Assembly (NCBI GenBank): GCA_027021085.1
Contig: JALUVB010000004.1
Span: 1 to 9,432 of the forward strand
Origin: a bacterium
GTDB taxonomy: Bacteria; CAIJMQ01; JAADFP01
Direction of reading: 5' to 3'
DNA length: 9,432 nt
Part shown: piece by piece, positions 1 to 5,758 of the stretch
Layout: each line of letters begins with the position of its first letter
Numbering within the stretch: position 1 is the stretch's first letter
The notes under the pieces: generated by a model
Database searches by the model: none
Told to the model about the DNA's origin: nothing
The model's input: the letters and a program-made list of their open reading frames with translations, nothing else
Program-made: the position numbers and the translations under genes

Positions 1-1017
1 GACGATTATATCTCTTTTATGTGGAAGGATAAAATTCCTCAGTGGAAAGCACGTGTTGAGACAGAGCACGACCGTTTTGGAGCAGACAGTTTTATACATT
101 TGAGTCCAAATCCTTCTCCCTACGACCCGCCGATAGAGATATGCAACGTAAAGGAAACATCGGAGACTGTGACCTATACAAAGATAATTCATACTTCCCA
201 GGGAGACCTGTCGGCGGATATATTTATCGGACGGAGGACACCCATCAGCTTTCTTTCCCATTATGTTAAAGACCCCGAAGCCGAACGGGATAAAATATTG
301 CACCTATTGAAACATCCTGACAGCAAAGACCTGGAGGAGATAAAAAATGCCTATGTAGAAATCGGACCCAGAGCGCATGTGGGATTATGGATTCCCACGC
401 CTATCGATTGGTGGAGTGAAATGCGCGGCACTCAGGCAATGATAATGGACCTCTTGGATTATCCCGAATTGATGACCACGCTTTTTCAGGCATATACTGA
501 ATATGCAGCGGCATTGACAGATTACGTGCTGACAAATACTCCTCTTGACTCAGTCGGGTTGGGCGGCTCAAATACTTCCATGAGCGTTATCAGCCCTGAC
601 CTTCACAGGAAATACAGCCTGGCGTTTGGTAAAGCAATCTGTCAGATAGCGCACAAGCATGATATCCCCGTTCAATATCATATGTGCGGGAAGTCACGCA
701 AGGCTTTACCCATCACAGCTGAAATGGGAGTTGATGGCTTTGATGCGTTGGAATCTCCGCCGACCGGAGATGTTGATCTTGCTGAGGTGAAGAGAGTTTT
801 TGGAGACAGAATTTCCTTACGCGGCAATGTTAATTCTATTACTGTGATGCTCAACGGCAGTACCGCAGATGTCGAAAAGGCAGTAATACGTTGCATGAAT
901 GCAGCCAAGGAGGGGGGAGGTTATATTTTGGGTGTTGGTGACCAAACACCTTATAATACACCAGAAGAAAATCTTTTCTGTTTTGTTGAAGCGGGCAAGA
1001 AGTACGGAGTCTATTGA
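1..1017 (+). CDS. URO-D / corrinoid methyltransferase-like family protein, 5' end cut by window
   Basis: Residues are numbered from the Met codon at 19. The frame is open to base 1 and no ribosome site precedes that Met, so the true start probably lies off the left edge. The C-terminal half has the family fold signature: H221-M-C223-G, then an alternating helix/strand pattern (GVDGFDALE, then DRISLRGNVN near 263-272), then GGGYILG followed by TPYNTPEEN near 310-318. This matches the uroporphyrinogen decarboxylase superfamily, which includes HemE and the MtaA/MtbA-type methyltransferases. The N-terminal HemE substrate-pocket signature is not seen, so haem synthesis is unlikely. The H-x-C pair resembles the zinc site of corrinoid methyltransferases, but the Cys usually found near the GGG strand is replaced by Asp (D308). 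Substrate unknown. It stands alone on the plus strand, followed by repeat-rich DNA. Confidence 0.85.
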   Translation, partial: DDYISFMWKDKIPQWKARVETEHDRFGADSFIHLSPNPSPYDPPIEICNVKETSETVTYTKIIHTSQGDLSADIFIGRRTPISFLSHYVKDPEAERDKILHLLKHPDSKDLEEIKNAYVEIGPRAHVGLWIPTPIDWWSEMRGTQAMIMDLLDYPELMTTLFQAYTEYAAALTDYVLTNTPLDSVGLGGSNTSMSVISPDLHRKYSLAFGKAICQIAHKHDIPVQYHMCGKSRKALPITAEMGVDGFDALESPPTGDVDLAEVKRVFGDRISLRGNVNSITVMLNGSTADVEKAVIRCMNAAKEGGGYILGVGDQTPYNTPEENLFCFVEAGKKYGVY

Positions 1018-1133
1018 ATCCAACCGGCAAGTTCAACTTGAGCGAAGGGGGACATAGGCAGCAACCTTGTCTGTGATATTAGACGCAAGTGGATATCGCG
1101 ATACAAGGAAAACCCTGACCACAGAACTTTTGC
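1018..1133. other. Gene-free stretch with no recognisable content
   Basis: Between the URO-D-like stop codon and the first repeat cassette I see no ORF, tRNA or convincing terminator. Only short chance-level dyads occur: AAGTT-C-AACTT near 1029 and TATCGCGATA at 1094. No hairpin followed by a T-run is present for the upstream gene. Confidence 0.5.
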
Positions 1134-1271
1134 CCAGGAAACCACCCCCTTCACCAGGGAACCAGGATACCAAGTTACCATTAACTGCTTACTATCCTTC
1201 CAGTCTACAATCTAAAGTCTATGGTCTATAGTCTAAGAGTTGTGAGTTGCCAGTTCTGAGTTGTTAGTTCT
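1134..1271 (-). repeat. Degenerate tandem-repeat cassette A (heptamers plus octamers)
   Basis: Read on the minus strand, bases 1271-1202 are ten consecutive 7-nt units in perfect register: five of AACTnnn type (AACTCAG, AACTCAC), then five of AGACTnT type (AGACTAT, AGACCAT). A GGAAGGAT linker (1201-1194) follows, then AGTAAGC and AGTTAAT (1193-1180). Last comes an 8-nt-period tract built on CCTGGTnn/CTTGGTnn; on the plus strand this reads ACCAGGGA, ACCAGGAT, ACCAAGTT at 1153, 1161 and 1169. Bases 1153-1187 match 9344-9378 in reverse complement at 31 of 35 positions by eye, and all four differences are transitions. No coding potential is evident. Confidence 0.85.
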
Positions 1272-1298
1272 ACCTGTGCCCCCACCTGTATCTTGGGA

Positions 1299-1345
1299 GA
1301 GTTGTGAGTCCCGACATATGTCGGGAGTTCTGAGTTGCCAGTTCC
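1299..1345. repeat. Short GAGTTnn heptamer tract interrupted by a palindrome
   Basis: On the plus strand the units GAGTTGT (1299) and GAGTCCC (1306) precede an 18-base palindrome. GAGTTCT (1325), GAGTTGC (1332) and CAGTTCC (1339) follow it. These are the same units as in 1237-1271 of cassette A. The palindrome therefore looks inserted into a pre-existing heptamer tract, with shared bases at both joins. Confidence 0.7.
1309..1326. repeat. 18-bp perfect palindrome, copy 1 (TCCCGACATATGTCGGGA)
   Basis: The sequence equals its own reverse complement over 18 bases. Two more copies lie within 300 bases (1349-1366 and 1609-1626), sharing TCCCGAC and GTCGGGA arms with a variable four-base centre. 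This resembles a REP-like dispersed palindrome. No T-run follows on either strand, so it is not a standard intrinsic terminator. Confidence 0.8.
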
Positions 1346-1348
1346 CTG

Positions 1349-1366
1349 TCCCGGCGCATGTCGGGG
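1349..1366. repeat. Degenerate copy 2 of the TCCCGAC/GTCGGGA palindrome
   Basis: TCCCGGCGCATGTCGGGG keeps the arm and centre layout of the perfect copy at 1309-1326 with a few substitutions, so the dyad is weakened. A run of seven T begins at 1384, about 17 bases downstream. That gap is too long for an ordinary terminator. Confidence 0.65.
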
Positions 1367-1436
1367 CATCTATTCCCTCCGCCTTTTTTTAAATCCTAAA
1401 ACCCACGGCAACCTCGAGTAAACCATAAGGCTTGCT
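1367..1436. other. Gene-free spacer with a T-run
   Basis: This contains a homopolymeric T-run at 1384-1390 and otherwise unstructured sequence between two repeat cassettes. I see no ORF, promoter pair or RNA gene here. Confidence 0.4.
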
Positions 1437-1650
1437 CCCAGGAAACCAAGATTACCAAGATACCAACCCACCATTCACTGCTTACTGTTTACTATTTACT
1501 GTCCACTATTCACTATTTACTATCCTTCCCCTCGCTACTATCTACTCGCTACCCGCTACTGTCCACCATCTCCCAGTCTAATGTCTATGGTCTATAGTCT
1601 AAAGTCTATCCCGACTTCTGTCGGGAGCCTTCCCCCCGCTACTCGCTACT
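1437..1650 (-). repeat. Degenerate tandem-repeat cassette B at the 3' end of mtnP
   Basis: Read on the minus strand from the mtnP stop, the order is as follows. Two AGTAGCG units come first (1650-1637), the first of them using the last base of the stop codon. The hairpin-forming palindrome (1626-1609) follows. Then come 11 heptamers in unbroken register (1609-1533): AGAC-type, a GGGAGAT unit and AGTAGCG-type. A linker containing GGAAGGAT (1529-1522) leads to eight AGTRAAY-type heptamers in register (1521-1466), and finally a CTTGGTAT/CTTGGTAAT tract of 8-9 nt period (1465-1437). The cassette order parallels cassette A and the cassette after leuS. It would be transcribed as the mtnP 3' untranslated region. 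Confidence 0.88.
1609..1626 (-). repeat. Palindrome copy 3; possible hairpin after mtnP
   Basis: TCCCGAC and GTCGGGA arms form a 7-bp GC-rich stem around a four-base loop (AGAA on the mtnP strand), beginning 23 bases after the mtnP stop. It could stabilise the 3' end of the mtnP transcript. The following bases (TAGACTTTAG on that strand) lack a U-tract, so factor-independent termination is doubtful. Confidence 0.6.
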
Positions 1651-2501
1651 TACTCAACATACTTCCCGATAATGGCACTTAGCCTTTGTTTCGTTTCCTG
1701 GCTAATTAGCTCAGGAGAGGTAATAATCGCATCTTTAAGTGCTTCCGAACAGGAGCAATCTCTCTGCTCGGGCAATATTTTAACCGCGCGGGTAAGTATC
1801 TTCTTTGCCATCTCGATGTTTCTGCGCAGGTATTCCAGAATACCCTGGATATCCACCGCTTCCTCTTTCCAGACATCATAATCCGTAACCATGGCCATGG
1901 TGGCATAGCAAATTTCCGCCTCCCGGGCAAGCTTTGCCTCGGTTATGTTGGTCATCCCGATAACATCAAAGCCAAGTGTCCGGTAAACCTTGGATTCTGC
2001 CCGGGTAGAAAACGAGGGCCCCTCGATAGTAACGTATGTCCCCCCTTTATGCACCTTTGCTCCCTCTTTTTGGGCGGATTCAAAGAGAATGTCGGAAAGA
2101 AGAGGGCATACAGGGTCGGCCACTCCTACATGCGCTACAATTCCCTCTCCGAAGAAAGTATCTATTCTTCTCTTCGTACGGTCAAAGAATTGTCCCGGGA
2201 TAACCACGTCCATGGGATGAATATCTTCCTTTAGGCTTCCTACTGCCGAAACAGAAATTATCCATTCCACGCCGAGCATTTTAAAAGCGTAGATGTTAGC
2301 ACGATAATTTATCTCTGAAGGTAAGATATGATGTCCTCTTCCATGCCTGGCAAGGAATATTACCTCTGTTCCGTCCATCTCGCCCAGAAAAAAAGCATCC
2401 GAAGGGTCTCCGAAAGGCGTGTTGATTCTTTTCTCTTCTTTTATTTGCAGTCCTTCCAATGAATAAAGTCCACTGCCTCCAATTATTCCTATCTTTCCCA
2501 T
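1650..2501 (-). CDS. mtnP: S-methyl-5'-thioadenosine phosphorylase
   Basis: This cytosolic enzyme cleaves methylthioadenosine with phosphate to adenine and methylthioribose-1-phosphate, salvaging the by-product of polyamine synthesis. At 283 aa it has the usual family length. The N-terminal IGIIGGSGLY holds the phosphate-binding GGSG (residues 8-11). ARHGRGHHILPSEINYRAN (51-69) and VTIEGPSFSTRAES (157-170) are hallmark blocks of the MTAP/PNP class. The base-recognition segment reads TDYDVWKEE (206-214). Its paired Asp (D207, D209) is the adenine-type signature, where 6-oxopurine PNPs carry Asn, so MTA is the likely substrate. A C249-S-C251 pair near the C-terminus matches the CxC motif known from thermophilic archaeal homologues. 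The ATG at 2501 follows AAAGGAG at a 6-base spacing. It has its own promoter 192 bases downstream of the archease gene. No other methionine-salvage gene is in view. Confidence 0.95.
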   Translation of the reverse strand: MGKIGIIGGSGLYSLEGLQIKEEKRINTPFGDPSDAFFLGEMDGTEVIFLARHGRGHHILPSEINYRANIYAFKMLGVEWIISVSAVGSLKEDIHPMDVVIPGQFFDRTKRRIDTFFGEGIVAHVGVADPVCPLLSDILFESAQKEGAKVHKGGTYVTIEGPSFSTRAESKVYRTLGFDVIGMTNITEAKLAREAEICYATMAMVTDYDVWKEEAVDIQGILEYLRRNIEMAKKILTRAVKILPEQRDCSCSEALKDAIITSPELISQETKQRLSAIIGKYVE

Positions 2502-2507
2502 CTTTCT

Positions 2508-2514
2508 CTCCTTT
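2508..2514 (-). promoter_or_regulatory. Ribosome binding site of mtnP (AAAGGAG)
   Basis: A near-perfect Shine-Dalgarno sequence sits six bases before the ATG at 2501. It fixes that start, which also begins exactly at the conserved IGIIGGSG block. Confidence 0.8.
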
Positions 2515-2561
2515 CTTTGCTACCCAGGACCGGAACTTGATATCCACACAATTCTGCAACT

Positions 2562-2589
2562 ATTGTAACAAAGATGTTTTTTCCGTCAA
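2562..2589 (-). promoter_or_regulatory. Sigma70-like promoter for mtnP (TTGACG-N16-TACAAT)
   Basis: On the minus strand, TTGACG (2589-2584) and TACAAT (2567-2562) each match the consensus at five of six positions. They are separated by 16 bases. Transcription would start near 2555, giving a leader of about 54 nt. mtnP can therefore be expressed independently of gyrA and archease. Confidence 0.7.
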
Positions 2590-2693
2590 CACCCCGGCAA
2601 TTAAACAGAATTATGCAGGGCAGAAAAGTTTAACCTCCCGATAAAAGCATTTCAGCCAGTACAACACAACCATTTCAGGCTGGTAAATCTTTC

Positions 2694-3098
2694 TTAAACG
2701 TCAAATACAATGGTGGCTTTGGGCGGCTTTCCCGCAATTTTCAGGTTATGGTAAGTAGCAGCCTTTATTTCCAGGTTTAAGGTGTGGTGAGGCTTTAGTT
2801 TTTCTCCTTTTGCTTTTGCCTGCAGGAAATTCTTACTTAATTTCTCTATGCGAAAATAAGAGAAGACATATCCCTGCGAATGCAGGTAAAGTAATTCATT
2901 CAGCCATCTTACCAGTAGGTCCTCGTAGTCTTCCCCCTCCACTTTTACCTCTATCTCTTTTTCCGGCTTAATTGCAGAGATATTGGTAATCAGGGAGAAC
3001 ATTCCCCTGGCTGCTGTTTCCATGAGGTCGGGCACATCTTTGCCTTTTACCTCTAAGGAAACATCGGCAGTATGAGGGACAGGTTGGAACTCTCCCAT
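2694..3098 (-). CDS. Archease (RtcB RNA-ligase activator)
   Basis: Archease is a small cytosolic SHS2-fold protein that speeds guanylylation and turnover of the RNA ligase RtcB in RNA repair and splicing. This 134-aa protein is full length. The N-terminus reads FQPVPHTADVSLEVKG, with the family's HTAD block (H9, D12). DLLVRWLNELLYLHSQG (60-76), HHTLNLEIKAATYHNL (104-119) and the C-terminal ATIVFDV with D133 are typical archease segments; conserved acidic residues at the two ends form the metal site in known structures. The ATG overlaps the gyrA stop by one base (TGATG), so translation is probably coupled to gyrA. No rtcB gene is in the window; the partner must be elsewhere. No clear terminator follows; a weak CAGCC/GGCTG dyad lies just past the stop. 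Confidence 0.94.
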   Translation of the reverse strand: MGEFQPVPHTADVSLEVKGKDVPDLMETAARGMFSLITNISAIKPEKEIEVKVEGEDYEDLLVRWLNELLYLHSQGYVFSYFRIEKLSKNFLQAKAKGEKLKPHHTLNLEIKAATYHNLKIAGKPPKATIVFDV

Positions 3099-5512
3099 CA
3101 GACTTCCCGGAGCACCGCTACATCTATGAGCGAATCTCCTTCGTGCAGGGAAATTATCCTGACTCCCCGGGTAGACCTGCCCATCTCCCGCACCTGGGAA
3201 GTGGGGAAACGCATTACCATGCCGCCTGCTGTCAAGAGTATTGCCTCCTCCTCCCCGGTAACACCCAGTGCCGCGATAACTTCTCCCGTGATTTTGCTCA
3301 CCTTGATCCCCACCACGCCTTTTCCTCCCCGGTGCCGAATAGGAAAGCGCGTGAATACAGTCCTCTTACCATAACCGTTCCTGGTGGCAATGAAAAGACT
3401 CTTTCCCTCCCTTCGTGTTGCCACTCCGGCAATATGGTCTTTCGGGTGAAGTGTCATCCCTCTTACTCCCCGGGCAGTTCTTCCCATACATCTCACCTCT
3501 TTGGAGGAGAACCTGATAGCTTTGCCCTTGCTGCTGATAAGGATTATCTCGTCTTCCTCATTTATCAATTTTACTTCCTTCAGGGAGTCTCCTTCTTCCA
3601 TGTTCAGGGCAATGATACCCGTAGAGCGGGGATGCGAGAAAGCCTTAAGTGGTGTCTGTTTAACTCTTCCCTTGCTGCTTACCATGAATACATACTCTCC
3701 ATCCCGGAACTCGCTTACCCGGAGAAATGCCTGCGGCTTCTCACCCTCCTGTAAAGGAAGCAGGTTAACAATTGCCTTTCCCTTGGACAACCTGCCTGCA
3801 GTAGGCACCTGGTACACTTTAAACCAGTAAACCTTGCCCATATTGGTAAAGCACAGCAGGTAGTCGTGCGTGGAGGCTACGAGCAGGAATTTCAGGAAAT
3901 CCTCGTCTTTCTTCTCCATACCCTTTAAACCCTTGCCACCTCTCTCCTGTTTACGGTAGGTGGAAAGGGGGAGTCTCTTTATATAGCCGCTCTCCGTGAA
4001 TGTAACCACCATCTGTTCCTGGGGAATCAGGTCTTCTATGGTAACTTCTTCCCCGGATTCCACGATTTCTGTTCTTCTGTCATCCGCGAACTTTTCCCTC
4101 AGCCCGGTTAATTCTTCTTTAATTATCTGCCTTATTTTAAGGGGGGAAGAGAGAATTCCTTCCAGCCTGACTATTTCCTTAATTACCGCCAGGTAGTCTT
4201 CTTCCACCTTTTTCCGCTCCAGCCCGGTAAGCCTCTGCAATCGCATTTCCAGTATTGCCTGGGCCTGGATTAAGGTAAGGGAGAATTTTTTAATGAGGCT
4301 TTCCCGCGCCTTATCCACGGTAGGAGATTTGCGAATGATACTTATAATCTCATCAATATGGTCAAGGGCAATTTTAAGCCCTTCCAGGATATGCGCCTTG
4401 TCTCTCGCCTGCCTGAGGAGAAAGGCTGTGCGTCTGCGTACTATCTCTTCCCGGAAAGAGAGGAAATGCTCCAGTATTCTGCGCAGGGTAAGCACCTGTG
4501 GTTTCCCGTCCACCAGGGCAAGCAGGATAATACCAAAAGAAGACTGGAGGGGAGTATGCTTATAAAGCCTGTTTAAAACAATCTGGGGATTCTCGCCTCT
4601 TTTCAGGTCTATAACTATTCGCAAGCCATCTTTATCTGATTCATCGCGCAGGTCAGAAATTCCTTCTAATTTTTTCTCCCTCACCAGGGAGCTTATGGAT
4701 TCCAGGATTCTTGTCTTATTCACCATGAAGGGAATCTCGCTGATAATTATCCTTTTTCTCTCGCCTTTATGCTCTTCCGTGAAACTTTTTGCCCTGATTC
4801 TTATTATTCCCCTCCCGGTAAGGTAAGCCTGCCTTATTCCCTCTTTTCCGTAAATTATGCCTCCCGTGGGGAAATCAGGTCCCGGGATTATTCTCAATAG
4901 CTCCTCATCTTCCACCTCGGGATTTTCCAGGAGCGTTACAAGGGCATCCACTACCTCTCCCAGGTTATGGGGAGGAATATCCGTAGCCATCCCCACGGCA
5001 ATACCCGAAGAGCCGTTCACCAGGAGATTTGGCAGAAGCGTGGGAAGCACCACTGGCTCCTGGCGTGTATTATCGTAGTTGGGGATAAAGTCCACGGTGT
5101 CTTTTGCCACATCCCTTAACATCTCCTCTGTAAGGTGGGGCATCCTCGCCTCGGTATAACGCATGGCAGCCGGAGGGTCTCCGTCTACCGAGCCAAAGTT
5201 CCCCTGCCCTTCCACCAGCGGGTAGCGCATGAGAAAATCCTGTGCCATTCTTACCAGGGTAGAGTAAATGGCCGCATCTCCGTGCGGATGGTAATTACCA
5301 TTCACGTCACCGCAAATCTTTGCACACTTTCGATAAGGGCGATTGGCATAAAGCCCCAGGTCCCGCATTGCCCAGAGTATTCTTCTTTGAACAGGTTTCA
5401 GTCCGTCCCTCACATCAGGAAGAGCACGGGATACTATCACGCTCATTGCATAGTCCAGGTAGGAACTTTTCATTTCCTGTTCAATATCAATTGACCTTAT
5501 TTTTTCCTGCAT
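3098..5512 (-). CDS. gyrA: DNA gyrase subunit A
   Basis: This is the breakage-reunion subunit of the gyrase heterotetramer, which introduces negative supercoils with GyrB. At 804 aa it is in the normal range. The order is: winged-helix/tower region opening with [20 protein letters not shown] (20-39); QRDR-type segment [18 protein letters not shown] (74-91); catalytic R118-Y119 within AAMRYTEAR; coiled-coil region about 350-470; and a C-terminal beta-pinwheel from about 495. The GyrA box QERGGKG (522-528) supports GyrA rather than ParC, and a second box-like RHRGGKG lies at 726-732. Positions equivalent to E. coli Ser83 and Asp87 are A80 and S84, both non-standard for fluoroquinolone binding. 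The ATG at 5512 follows GTGAGG by seven bases. It leads a gyrA-archease operon and is transcribed away from the oxidoreductase-leuS pair. Confidence 0.97.
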   Translation of the reverse strand: MQEKIRSIDIEQEMKSSYLDYAMSVIVSRALPDVRDGLKPVQRRILWAMRDLGLYANRPYRKCAKICGDVNGNYHPHGDAAIYSTLVRMAQDFLMRYPLVEGQGNFGSVDGDPPAAMRYTEARMPHLTEEMLRDVAKDTVDFIPNYDNTRQEPVVLPTLLPNLLVNGSSGIAVGMATDIPPHNLGEVVDALVTLLENPEVEDEELLRIIPGPDFPTGGIIYGKEGIRQAYLTGRGIIRIRAKSFTEEHKGERKRIIISEIPFMVNKTRILESISSLVREKKLEGISDLRDESDKDGLRIVIDLKRGENPQIVLNRLYKHTPLQSSFGIILLALVDGKPQVLTLRRILEHFLSFREEIVRRRTAFLLRQARDKAHILEGLKIALDHIDEIISIIRKSPTVDKARESLIKKFSLTLIQAQAILEMRLQRLTGLERKKVEEDYLAVIKEIVRLEGILSSPLKIRQIIKEELTGLREKFADDRRTEIVESGEEVTIEDLIPQEQMVVTFTESGYIKRLPLSTYRKQERGGKGLKGMEKKDEDFLKFLLVASTHDYLLCFTNMGKVYWFKVYQVPTAGRLSKGKAIVNLLPLQEGEKPQAFLRVSEFRDGEYVFMVSSKGRVKQTPLKAFSHPRSTGIIALNMEEGDSLKEVKLINEEDEIILISSKGKAIRFSSKEVRCMGRTARGVRGMTLHPKDHIAGVATRREGKSLFIATRNGYGKRTVFTRFPIRHRGGKGVVGIKVSKITGEVIAALGVTGEEEAILLTAGGMVMRFPTSQVREMGRSTRGVRIISLHEGDSLIDVAVLREV

Positions 5513-5519
5513 TGCTTTA

Positions 5520-5525
5520 CCTCAC
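5520..5525 (-). promoter_or_regulatory. Ribosome binding site of gyrA (GTGAGG)
   Basis: GTGAGG sits seven bases before the ATG at 5512 and supports that start, which gives the usual short GyrA N-terminus before the [14 protein letters not shown] block. Confidence 0.65.
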
Positions 5526-5569
5526 TAAATAAAGTTGATGAAGGGAAACAAGAGTTTCACTGTGCTTAA

Positions 5570-5595
5570 CCGGGGCTGCATGGGATGGCCCCCGG
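5570..5595 (-). promoter_or_regulatory. GC-rich hairpin in the gyrA leader
   Basis: CCGGGG and CCCCGG arms flank a 14-base loop, giving a six-pair all-GC stem in an otherwise AT-rich leader. It lies between the predicted start of transcription (about 5678) and the gyrA start codon, about 58 bases before the ATG. No T-run follows on the minus strand, so it is not an obvious terminator. A role in mRNA stability or leader control is speculative. Confidence 0.4.
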
Positions 5596-5677
5596 CATCA
5601 TTTTTACAGGGTTCCTTCATATGTAAATCCACAGTCTTCTGACCATCGGAAAAAAAGAATTCCATTCTTATAAAAAG

Positions 5678-5696
5678 CTGTGTTATTTTAACACAG
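5678..5696. promoter_or_regulatory. Operator-like perfect dyad (CTGTGTTA-TTT-TAACACAG)
   Basis: Two 8-base arms are exact reverse complements around a 3-base centre. The dyad covers the predicted gyrA -10 element and sits about 50 bases upstream of the predicted start of the oxidoreductase transcript. That placement suits a regulator controlling one or both divergent promoters. On the minus strand it is followed by CTTTTTAT, so an AT-rich hairpin is an alternative reading. Confidence 0.5.
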
Positions 5697-5713
5697 TGAG
5701 TGTAAAATCACAA
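5685..5713 (-). promoter_or_regulatory. Predicted gyrA promoter (TTGTGA-N17-TAAAAT)
   Basis: On the minus strand, TTGTGA (5713-5708) and TAAAAT (5690-5685) match the sigma70 consensus at four and five of six positions with the ideal 17-base spacer. Transcription from about 5678 gives a leader of about 166 nt. The -10 lies inside the dyad at 5678-5696. Confidence 0.5.
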
Positions 5714-5720
5714 ATTCCCG

Positions 5721-5729
5721 TGGTATAAT
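5721..5729 (+). promoter_or_regulatory. Extended -10 promoter for the oxidoreductase-leuS operon
   Basis: TGG-TATAAT is a perfect -10 hexamer preceded by a TGn extension. The -35 position at 17-base spacing (5701-5706, TGTAAA) is a poor match, as is usual for extended -10 promoters. The start of transcription would be near 5736, with a leader of about 23 nt that contains the ribosome site. Confidence 0.65.
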
Positions 5730-5744
5730 ACTTCCTTCTTTAAA

Positions 5745-5750
5745 AAGAGG
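5745..5750 (+). promoter_or_regulatory. Ribosome binding site deciding the oxidoreductase start (AAGAGG)
   Basis: AAGAGG lies eight bases before the ATG at 5759 but only two bases before the in-frame TTG at 5753. The ATG is therefore the better start, two codons inside the longest reading frame. Confidence 0.65.
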
Positions 5751-5758
5751 TTTTGCAG

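Noticed and set aside
1094-1103. TATCGCGATA palindrome as an operator
   Set aside because: A single 10-base dyad with no promoter or second copy nearby is expected by chance in a window this size.
1384-1390. Intrinsic terminator at the T-run
   Set aside because: No stem-loop ends directly before the T-run; the nearest palindrome is about 17 bases away.
1202-1650. CRISPR array
   Set aside because: The repeats are 7-9 nt and contiguous, with no 23-40 nt direct repeat and no unique spacers. No cas genes are present.
2650-2690. Terminator downstream of archease
   Set aside because: The CAGCC/GGCTG arms are only five pairs with a loop of over 20 bases and no T-run on the minus strand.
3098-5512. 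ParC (topoisomerase IV) instead of GyrA
   Set aside because: A GyrA box (QERGGKG) and a full pinwheel domain favour GyrA. A dual-function enzyme cannot be excluded without knowing whether parC exists elsewhere.
3072-5532. Several plus-strand ORFs opposite gyrA
   Set aside because: They are antisense shadows of a confidently assigned gene, with no family resemblance and no ribosome sites.
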